A stretch of 6,369 bases of DNA from an uncultured Cocleimonas sp. (GTDB lineage Bacteria > Pseudomonadota > Gammaproteobacteria > Thiotrichales > Thiotrichaceae). The notes under the pieces are model-generated. The model was not told the DNA's origin. It did no database searches and saw only the letters and a list, made by a program, of their open reading frames with translations. Where the stretch lies: contig CALJIH010000279.1 of the NCBI GenBank assembly GCA_937974135.1, positions 1-6,369 of the forward strand, given 5' to 3'. Position 1 is the first letter of the stretch; each line of letters opens with the position of its first letter. Positions 1 to 4,896 of the stretch are shown here, in pieces. Position numbers and translations under genes: made by a program.

Positions 1-28
1 AAAGCTGAATATTAAAAAGCAGTAAATT

Positions 29-65
29 AGAGTCTAAAAGATTATTGTCTTTTAGACTCTTTTTA
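29..65 (+). terminator. Intrinsic terminator of the gene upstream of yajQ
   Basis: A perfect 12-bp stem (29-40, AGAGTCTAAAAG, pairing with 49-60) encloses an 8-nt loop and runs straight into TTTTT on the plus strand. The T-run lies on the plus-strand side only, so the terminator serves a plus-strand gene that ends at or just before the window start. Two frames stop before the hairpin, at 13-15 and 23-25. Too little is left to say which is the real gene end. The hairpin isolates yajQ from upstream transcription. Confidence 0.9.
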
Positions 66-85
66 ATAAAAGTAAATACTCGCAG

Positions 86-114
86 TTTCTTTTAAGATTG
101 ATTACTCTTATAGT
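86..114 (+). promoter_or_regulatory. Candidate sigma-70 promoter of yajQ
   Basis: A TATAGT box at 109-114 (5 of 6 to the consensus -10) lies 17 nt downstream of a weak TTTCTT -35 at 86-91. It sits between the upstream terminator and the yajQ start, where yajQ needs its own promoter. The -35 is poor, so the exact position is uncertain. Confidence 0.4.
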
Positions 115-130
115 TTTTAGTCTTGTAATA

Positions 131-137
131 AAAGGAA
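131..137 (+). promoter_or_regulatory. Ribosome binding site of yajQ
   Basis: AAAGGAA ends 6 nt before the ATG at 144 (7 nt from the AGGA core). This is a good Shine-Dalgarno match and fixes the yajQ start, which also matches the family N-terminus. Confidence 0.8.
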
Positions 138-143
138 TCCCCA

Positions 144-626
144 ATGCCATCATTTGACGTTGTATCCGAAGTTGATATGCACGAATTGCGCAATGCAGTT
201 GATCAAGCAAATAAAGAAGTAACCACGCGCTATGATTTTAAAGGAACAGATTGTTCTTTCGAGCTCACTGATGAAGTGATTACTTTAAAAGCTGAAGGCG
301 AATTTCAAATCAAACAAATGCGCGATGTATTACGTTCTAAAATGGTCGCACGAAAAGTAGATACTGGCGCCCTAGATATTCAGGACATTGAAGGTCAGTT
401 AAAAAATACCCGGCAACGAATATTATTGAAACAAGGTCTAGACGGCGATGCTGGACGTAAAATCAATAAAGCGATTAAAGACGGAAAATTCAAAGTAAAA
501 TCACAAATGCAAGATAAGCAAGTGCGGGTAACAGGAAAGAAGCGCGATGATTTGCAACAGGTTATGGCGATGTTGCGAGGTGCTGATATGGGTGTACCAT
601 TGCAGTTTACTAATTTTAGAGATTGA
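144..626 (+). CDS. yajQ: YajQ family nucleotide-binding protein (UPF0234)
   Basis: A 160-residue cytosolic protein of the YajQ/UPF0234 family, close to the 163 residues of E. coli YajQ. The family signature is intact at both ends: MPSFDVVSEVDMHELRNAVD at the N-terminus, and RVTGKKRDDLQQVMAMLRGA followed by the terminal FTNFRD. Known for the family: two ferredoxin-like domains that bind nucleotides. A Xanthomonas member has been described as a cyclic-di-GMP effector acting with a transcription factor, and other work reports RNA or GTP binding, so the cellular role here is open. The start is supported by AAAGGAA at 131-137. It is a lone plus-strand gene: a terminator lies upstream at 29-65, and the minus-strand SGNH gene converges on it with 38 bp between stop codons. 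No canonical terminator follows; the G-rich repeat at 643-670 could form a weak hairpin there. Family assignment is very secure, biochemical role is not. Confidence 0.96.
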   Translation: MPSFDVVSEVDMHELRNAVDQANKEVTTRYDFKGTDCSFELTDEVITLKAEGEFQIKQMRDVLRSKMVARKVDTGALDIQDIEGQLKNTRQRILLKQGLDGDAGRKINKAIKDGKFKVKSQMQDKQVRVTGKKRDDLQQVMAMLRGADMGVPLQFTNFRD

Positions 627-642
627 TGATTCTAATTCCTCA

Positions 643-670
643 AAAAGTGGGGGGGTGTCTTTTTTTACCT
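643..670 (+). repeat. Direct repeat copy A, G-rich, flanking the SGNH gene
   Basis: This 28-nt copy reads AAAAGTG, then a G-run, TGTC, a T-run and ACCT. It matches copy B (1554-1579) except for one A/G substitution after AAAAGT and two extra T. Each copy has 5-bp inverted arms, AAAAG and CTTTT, around an 11-nt G-rich centre. Copy A contains the last sense codon (Arg) and the TAA stop of the minus-strand SGNH gene, and it lies 17 nt after the yajQ stop. It might act as a weak bidirectional terminator, but the 5-6 bp AT-rich stem is poor. The repeat is seen directly; its origin is not known. Confidence 0.8.
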
Positions 671-1486
671 ATATTTGATCAATGATCTCAGTTGAGTTTG
701 CTCAAATAAGATTCGTCCAAAAAAACGAGCTCCATCTTGACTTAAGTGACCACCATCAAATGAAATGAGTGTTAAATCATCTGTAAAAGCCGGGCAAGTA
801 TTCACTTTTCCGCACAGTAGATTGTGCACATTAATAAAAATATTTTTATCCAGTGTGCTTTGCATAATGTTATTTATTTCAATTTGATTTTCATCGACGG
901 GATTACGTAATTGTTTTAATTGGGTATTAGTCAAATTGAATGTATCGCTTGGATTGACAGTTCTAAAACTTCGTCTTCCGATGACATATATTTGTTGGTT
1001 AGAGTTTAATTGAAGGTTTTTAATCGTTTCTTGCAACATCACAGCCGCCCATTTTCTCCAAAATGCCGCAAGTATAATGACATCAGCTTGATTGATCTGT
1101 GGTCTAGCTAACGCAAGATTATCTGATTTGTTGCAGAGCTTTTTATCCTCATCTAGCCAATGGTTTTGAATTTGTTCTCCTAAAGCTATTTGGCAACGTG
1201 TGGGGATATAGCGAGTTTTAATTTGATGATTGCTTAAATAATTATTTTCAAAAATGGCGTTCAAAAAATCTTGAGCATGGCTATCACCAATAATTAAAAT
1301 CTTTTTTTGCTGTGGATTTTCATTAGCTACAAATGGTTGCTTCATTAATTTTAGGAATCGCTTTCTTACATATTCGCCCTTAGTTTTTTGAGTCACTTGT
1401 TTTGCTAATGTGTTTTTTTCATCTGCAAAAACATCATCAACATCTAAAACAGTGAACAATAAAATTAGAATCAGACAGATTTTCAT
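665..1486 (-). CDS. Secreted stand-alone SGNH-fold hydrolase or acyltransferase domain protein
   Basis: A 273-residue protein that is one SGNH domain behind a likely signal peptide: MK, hydrophobic residues about 3-14, possible cleavage after Ala21. Block I is ILIIGDSHAQDF with nucleophile Ser69. A DVIILAAFWRKW block sits at 135-146. The catalytic Asp-His pair is DGGHLSQDGARFFG, Asp244 and His247. Cysteine pairs 98/118 and 225/231 are placed as expected for disulfides in a periplasmic domain. The GDSHA and HLS-x-x-GA pattern resembles the C-terminal SGNH domain of OafA-type O-acetyltransferases, but the membrane acyltransferase-3 half is absent and no such gene is visible nearby. Inferred role: adding or removing acetyl groups on a periplasmic or surface glycan; substrate unknown. 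The start is the only Met before the hydrophobic stretch, with no clear Shine-Dalgarno. The AT-rich leader has -10-like boxes (for example 1502-1507, minus) but no convincing -35. GC is about 33% by hand, well below lpd, and direct repeats flank it, which suggests acquisition. Confidence 0.82.
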   Translation of the reverse strand: MKICLILILLFTVLDVDDVFADEKNTLAKQVTQKTKGEYVRKRFLKLMKQPFVANENPQQKKILIIGDSHAQDFLNAIFENNYLSNHQIKTRYIPTRCQIALGEQIQNHWLDEDKKLCNKSDNLALARPQINQADVIILAAFWRKWAAVMLQETIKNLQLNSNQQIYVIGRRSFRTVNPSDTFNLTNTQLKQLRNPVDENQIEINNIMQSTLDKNIFINVHNLLCGKVNTCPAFTDDLTLISFDGGHLSQDGARFFGRILFEQTQLRSLIKYR

Positions 1487-1553
1487 ATTAACAATTCAAT
1501 CAATATAATCGTGATATAAAACTCATAGACACTAACTGTTTTAGAAAGTGCCC

Positions 1554-1579
1554 AAAAGTAGGGGGGTGTCTTTTTACCT
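1554..1579 (+). repeat. Direct repeat copy B, G-rich, flanking the SGNH gene
   Basis: This is the 26-nt partner of copy A, in the same orientation, with AAAAGTA, six G, TGTC, five T and ACCT. It lies between the lpd terminator (1602-1630) and the SGNH leader. The spacing between the two copies is 911 bp and contains exactly the SGNH gene and its leader. Upstream of copy B the sequence AAAGTGCCC (1545-1553) can partly pair with the G-run and CTTT of the repeat; copy A lacks this arm. No transposase gene is present. Confidence 0.8.
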
Positions 1580-1601
1580 GCTTTAAAAGTATCTGAAACA
1601 C

Positions 1602-1630
1602 AAAAAAGGCGTTCTAAACAGAACGCCTTT
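1602..1630 (-). terminator. Intrinsic terminator of the aceEF-lpd cluster
   Basis: A perfect 11-bp stem (1605-1615 with 1620-1630, AAAGGCGTTCT) has a 4-nt loop. Read on the minus strand it ends in six T, three of them in the stem. It lies 25 nt past the lpd stop codon. It should end lpd transcription and keep the downstream SGNH gene as a separate unit. Confidence 0.92.
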
Positions 1631-1655
1631 AAAATTATAACTGAACAATCAAAAA

Positions 1656-3080
1656 CTATTTCTTCGGCGCGTAGATATCCGTACAGGTACCTTCGGCTAC
1701 TTCCGCTGCAAAATTTAATGTTTCAGAGAGTGTAGGATGTGGATGTATCGTTAGGCCAAGATCATGTGCGTCAGCGCCCATCTCTAATCCAAGAACTGCT
1801 TCTGCGATTAATTCACCGGCATTTGTACCCACTATTCCAGCACCTATGATTCGGCCATCTGCCTTATCAAACATGACTTTAGTCATGCCTTCGCTGCGAC
1901 CATTACTGAGAGATCGTCCGCTAGCGGCCCAAGGGAATGCACCTTTGGTGTATTCGATACCTTCAGCTTTACATTCTTCTTCAGTTTTACCCATCCAAGC
2001 AACTTCAGGATCTGTATACGCGACTGAAGGAATAGCGCGAGCATCAAAGAATGCTTTGTGACCTGCGATGACCTCTGCGGCTGTTTTACCTTCGTGGGTA
2101 GCTTTATGCGCGAGCATAGGCTGACCTACGATATCGCCGATAGCAAAGATGTGGTCAACATTAGTGCGCATTTGATTATCAGTAGCGATAAAGCCATGAT
2201 CGTCAACGTTTACGCCCGCTTTTTCAGCATCAATGAGCTTGCCGTTTGGTGTACGGCCAATTGAAACCAGTACGCGATCAAACGTATCTGATGCAGGAAC
2301 CTTTTTCGCCATTTTTGCATCATCTGTTTCAAATGAGCATTTCATACCATCTTTGGCAGGCTCTATTGAGGCAAGCTTGGTGCTGGTAAAAATATTCTCA
2401 TATTTTTTACCAATACGACGTTCGAGTGGTTTAACCAAATCACGATCACAACCAGGCATGAGCGTTGGTGATAATTCCACGATAGTAACTTTAGAGCCTA
2501 GAGCATCGTAGACCGTTGCCATCTCCAACCCGATAATTCCACCACCTACAACGAGTAAACGTTTTGGAATATCAACTAGCTCTAATGCGCCTGTAGAATC
2601 CATAACACGAGGATCATCCCACGGAATAAAGGGCAACTTAGTGACGCGTGAACCGGCCGCAATAATACAATTATCGAAAGTGATTTCCGCTTTCTTTCCA
2701 TCCGGTCCTTCGACTTCTATTGCTTTATCAGAGGTAAACTTACCGTAACCTTGCACTACAGTCACTTTGCGTTGCTTTGCTAAACCTTTTAAGCCACCTG
2801 TTAGCTTACCGATGATGTCGTCTTTGTTTGCGCGAACCGCATCAATATCAATTTTTGGCTTACCAAACTTTATACCGTGACTACCCATTTCTTCAGCTTC
2901 ATTGATAATTTGAGCAGTATGCAAAAGTGCTTTTGAAGGTATACAACCTACATTCAAACACACTCCTCCGATTTGTTCGTATTTCTCGATCATAACGACT
3001 TCGAGGCCTAAGTCAGCTGCGCGGAAAGCTGCTGTATAACCGCCAGGACCTGTTCCAAGTACTACGAGTGGTGCGTGCAT
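1656..3080 (-). CDS. lpdA: Dihydrolipoyl dehydrogenase (E3 of 2-oxo acid dehydrogenase complexes)
   Basis: This flavoprotein reoxidises dihydrolipoamide on E2 and passes electrons through FAD to NAD+. Its 474 residues match the E. coli-type enzyme. In order: FAD-binding LGTGPGGYTAAFRAADLG from residue 8; the redox disulfide GGVCLNVGCIPSK (Cys41, Cys46); an NAD-binding GGGIIGLEMA motif at 179-188; a second FAD contact TNVDHIFAIGDIVG with Asp316; and the C-terminal dimer interface HPTLSE with the catalytic pair His448 and Glu453. There is no N-terminal lipoyl domain of the kind fused to Lpd in some proteobacteria. The start is supported by AAAGGA at 3088-3093, 7 nt upstream. It is the third gene of the aceE-aceF-lpd cluster, 123 nt after aceF, with candidate promoters of its own in that gap. 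That fits a protein also used by 2-oxoglutarate dehydrogenase and glycine cleavage. All catalytic residues are present and nothing is truncated. Confidence 0.97.
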   Translation of the reverse strand: MHAPLVVLGTGPGGYTAAFRAADLGLEVVMIEKYEQIGGVCLNVGCIPSKALLHTAQIINEAEEMGSHGIKFGKPKIDIDAVRANKDDIIGKLTGGLKGLAKQRKVTVVQGYGKFTSDKAIEVEGPDGKKAEITFDNCIIAAGSRVTKLPFIPWDDPRVMDSTGALELVDIPKRLLVVGGGIIGLEMATVYDALGSKVTIVELSPTLMPGCDRDLVKPLERRIGKKYENIFTSTKLASIEPAKDGMKCSFETDDAKMAKKVPASDTFDRVLVSIGRTPNGKLIDAEKAGVNVDDHGFIATDNQMRTNVDHIFAIGDIVGQPMLAHKATHEGKTAAEVIAGHKAFFDARAIPSVAYTDPEVAWMGKTEEECKAEGIEYTKGAFPWAASGRSLSNGRSEGMTKVMFDKADGRIIGAGIVGTNAGELIAEAVLGLEMGADAHDLGLTIHPHPTLSETLNFAAEVAEGTCTDIYAPKK

Positions 3081-3087
3081 TATTTAA

Positions 3088-3093
3088 TCCTTT
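3088..3093 (-). promoter_or_regulatory. Ribosome binding site of lpd
   Basis: AAAGGA on the minus strand lies 7 nt before the ATG at 3080. It supports the short N-terminus (MHAPLVVLG), which starts directly at the first FAD-binding strand. Confidence 0.75.
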
Positions 3094-3108
3094 ATGTGTG
3101 TGTCATCG

Positions 3109-3138
3109 AACGGCATTAAATATGAAAATAATACCGTT
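3109..3138 (-). promoter_or_regulatory. Hairpin in the aceF-lpd intergenic region
   Basis: The inverted repeat AACGGTATTA / TAATGCCGTT (3138-3129 and 3118-3109, minus strand) forms a 10-bp stem with one G-U pair and a 10-nt loop. No T-run follows on either strand, so it does not look like an intrinsic terminator. It lies in the lpd leader and overlaps the -10 box of one candidate lpd promoter. It could be an mRNA stability or processing hairpin, or a protein-binding palindrome. The structure is seen directly; its role is inferred. Confidence 0.5.
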
Positions 3139-3157
3139 TAAAAATAAAATTGTTCAA
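3128..3157 (-). promoter_or_regulatory. Candidate internal promoter of lpd, proximal
   Basis: On the minus strand TTGAAC (3157-3152) is followed after 18 nt by TATTAT (3133-3128), a 4 of 6 and a 5 of 6 match to sigma-70 boxes. The -10 lies in the left arm of the hairpin at 3109-3138. In E. coli lpd also has its own promoter downstream of aceF, which makes an internal promoter plausible here. Confidence 0.45.
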
Positions 3158-3160
3158 TTG

Positions 3161-3188
3161 ATAATATGGGTTTTAACGTAAAGTGCAA
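3161..3188 (-). promoter_or_regulatory. Candidate internal promoter of lpd, distal
   Basis: TTGCAC (3188-3183, minus) is followed by a 16-nt spacer and TATTAT (3166-3161). The -10 is good, and the -35 matches only at TTG. It is an alternative to, or in tandem with, the proximal candidate. Confidence 0.35.
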
Positions 3189-3203
3189 TCCCTAACTCTT
3201 TAT

Positions 3204-4883
3204 CTATATCATCATGCGTCTAATATCCGATAACATTTTACTTAAATGTGTCGTAAATCTAGCCGCATCAGCGCCATCAATAACCCTATGATCATAGGAT
3301 AATGACAGAGGTAGCATTAACCTTGGCTGAAACTCTTTGCCATCCCATAGTGGTTCTGTTTTTGATCTCGATACACCTAAAACCGCAACTTCAGGAGCAT
3401 TCACAATCGGTGTAAATTTAGTACCACCAATTCCACCTAAACTGGATATAGAAAAGTTTCCACCTTTCATTTCGGATGGTTTTAGGTTTTTATCTCGCGC
3501 TTTTTTTGCAAGTTCTCGAATTTCTTGAGAAATCTCAATCAATGATTTTTGATCAGCATCTTTAATCACAGGAACAACCAAGCCGTTAGGTGTATCTACC
3601 GCGACGCCTATATTAAAATACTTCTTTAAGATGAGATTATCACCACTAACATCTAAAGAACTATTGAAACGAGGGTAAGCTTTGAGAGATGCCACCACGG
3701 CACGAATAATGAAAGCAAGCGGGGTGATTTTTATCCCTTCTTTCTCCATTTCTTTACCCATCTGTTTGCGGAAAGCTTCCATTTCAGTAATGTCAGCTTC
3801 ATCAAACTGCGTGACATGCGGTACTGTCACCCAGTTACGGTGTAAAAACTCACCCGTGAGTTTATTGATGTTACTTAATGGTTTGGTTTCGATTTCACCA
3901 AATTGCGAAAAATCAATTTCAGGCATCGGTTTAACACCCAAAGAACTGCCACTTGATTTAGACGTTAAGGTCTTTTTCACAAAGCCTTTAACATCTTCTC
4001 GATTGATTCGTCCTTTGCGGCTTGTGCCTTCAACTTTGCCTAAATCAACACCAAGCTCGCGGGCGAACTTACGCACGGATGGACTGGCGTAGGCTTTACT
4101 AAATCGTGTTTCATCGATGTTTACAGTAGGTGAAGGCTTATCGCTTGAAGCCTTGCCTGATGAGGTTTTAGCAGGCGCGGATTTGGCAGGAGCCATTTGT
4201 TCATGATGACCTTTTGCGGGTTCTTTTTTCTTCTCAGTTGTTGTTGATTCTGTAGAAGAGTCAGCGCCGACTTCCATCATTAAGATGATTGAACCTTGGG
4301 AAACATTATCCCCAACAGCAACTTTGATATTGACTACTTTACCGGATTCACTACTAGGAATTTCCATCGAAGCTTTATCGGATTCAACTGTAATCAAAGA
4401 ATCTTCAGCCTCAACTTCATCGCCTTCATTTACCAATACTTCAATGATTTCAACGGAGTCAAAATCACCAATATCAGGAATTAAGATTTCTTTAATGCTG
4501 GTCTGCTTCGATGAACCACTTGGTGCTTGAGGTTTTTTATCTTCTTGTTGCTTTGGTTCTGTTGATACAGGAGCTGCTGGTTTTTCATCAACCGCTTCTT
4601 TCTCAGCTTGTTCCGCTTCTTCAGCCTCAGCGGTGTCTTCTACTCCCGCTGTTTCAAGCATAATTAACACATCATCTTGAGCAATATTATCGCCCATTGA
4701 CACTTTAACTTTCAGAACTTTTCCAGAATGACTGCTAGGAATTTCCATTGAAGCTTTGTCAGACTCAACAGTAACTAAAGAATCTTCAACTTGGATTTCA
4801 TCGCCTTCATTGACTAGAATTTCCGTCACTTCAACGGCGTCAAAGTCACCAATATCAGGTACAACTATTTCTATAATACTCAT
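3204..4883 (-). CDS. aceF: Pyruvate dehydrogenase E2, dihydrolipoamide acetyltransferase with two lipoyl domains
   Basis: E2 forms the core of the pyruvate dehydrogenase complex and transfers acetyl groups from lipoyl-lysine to CoA. The 559 residues hold two lipoyl domains (about 3-77 and 130-204), each with the lipoylation motif VESDKASMEIPSS (Lys43, Lys170). A peripheral subunit-binding domain follows at about 264-303 (YASPSVRKFARELGVDL, then GRINREDV), and then the catalytic domain ending in YDHRVIDGADAARF, with active-site His532 and Asp536. E. coli AceF has three lipoyl domains and about 630 residues; two is a common number elsewhere. Linkers are Ala/Pro/Lys/Glu-rich and flexible: the first is strongly acidic (residues 79-128), the second Lys/Ser-rich and near neutral (208-258). 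The start follows the aceE stop by 11 nt, with AAGGGGG overlapping that stop, which suggests translational coupling. Alternative E2s for 2-oxoglutarate or branched-chain substrates are unlikely because aceE sits directly upstream. Confidence 0.97.
   Translation of the reverse strand: MSIIEIVVPDIGDFDAVEVTEILVNEGDEIQVEDSLVTVESDKASMEIPSSHSGKVLKVKVSMGDNIAQDDVLIMLETAGVEDTAEAEEAEQAEKEAVDEKPAAPVSTEPKQQEDKKPQAPSGSSKQTSIKEILIPDIGDFDSVEIIEVLVNEGDEVEAEDSLITVESDKASMEIPSSESGKVVNIKVAVGDNVSQGSIILMMEVGADSSTESTTTEKKKEPAKGHHEQMAPAKSAPAKTSSGKASSDKPSPTVNIDETRFSKAYASPSVRKFARELGVDLGKVEGTSRKGRINREDVKGFVKKTLTSKSSGSSLGVKPMPEIDFSQFGEIETKPLSNINKLTGEFLHRNWVTVPHVTQFDEADITEMEAFRKQMGKEMEKEGIKITPLAFIIRAVVASLKAYPRFNSSLDVSGDNLILKKYFNIGVAVDTPNGLVVPVIKDADQKSLIEISQEIRELAKKARDKNLKPSEMKGGNFSISSLGGIGGTKFTPIVNAPEVAVLGVSRSKTEPLWDGKEFQPRLMLPLSLSYDHRVIDGADAARFTTHLSKMLSDIRRMMI
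4272..4496 (-). repeat. Lipoyl domain 2 coding unit, internal repeat in aceF
   Basis: This segment repeats the domain 1 unit at 4653-4877 with an offset of 381 bp. A hand alignment over 121 nt (4359-4479 against 4740-4860) gave about 98 identical positions, roughly 81%. The encoded motif VESDKASMEIPSS is identical in both copies. It marks tandem duplication of lipoyl domains, which is usual in E2 genes and could allow copy-number change by recombination. Confidence 0.8.
4653..4877 (-). repeat. Lipoyl domain 1 coding unit, internal repeat in aceF
   Basis: This is the partner of the lipoyl domain 2 unit at 4272-4496. It encodes residues of about 3-77 with lipoylation site Lys43. Identity between the copies is highest around the VNEGDE and ESDKASMEIPSS segments. 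Confidence 0.8.
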
Positions 4884-4889
4884 TAGTTG

Positions 4890-4896
4890 CCCCCTT
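4890..4896 (-). promoter_or_regulatory. Ribosome binding site of aceF, overlapping the aceE stop
   Basis: AAGGGGG on the minus strand begins inside the TAA stop of aceE and ends 6 nt before the aceF ATG. The overlap of stop codon and Shine-Dalgarno implies that ribosomes finishing aceE are well placed to start aceF. Confidence 0.7.

Noticed and set aside
1..25. 3' end of an upstream plus-strand gene
   Set aside because: The terminator at 29-65 implies one, but two frames stop within these bases (13-15 and 23-25), and too few codons are present to choose or identify it.
643..670. Repeat copy A as a true intrinsic terminator for yajQ and the SGNH gene
   Set aside because: The possible stem is only 5-6 AT-rich base pairs around an unpaired G-rich centre. 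The T-run is suggestive on the plus strand, but the structure is far weaker than those at 29-65 and 1602-1630.
1487..1553. Specific promoter for the SGNH gene
   Set aside because: The minus strand is AT-rich with several -10-like boxes (for example 1502-1507), but none has a credible -35 at 15-19 nt, and no Shine-Dalgarno is evident. A promoter is expected here but cannot be placed.
3109..3138. Hairpin as an aceF transcription terminator
   Set aside because: No T-run follows on the minus strand (the next bases are CGATGACACAC) and the stem is AT-rich with a 10-nt loop.
3682..4092. 136-residue plus-strand open frame opposite aceF
   Set aside because: It lies wholly antisense to the conserved E2 catalytic and subunit-binding coding region, with no recognisable domain. 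Like the other plus-strand frames at 1846-2511, 3337-3528, 4285-4530, 4887-5099 and 5274-5659, it is a shadow of the real gene.
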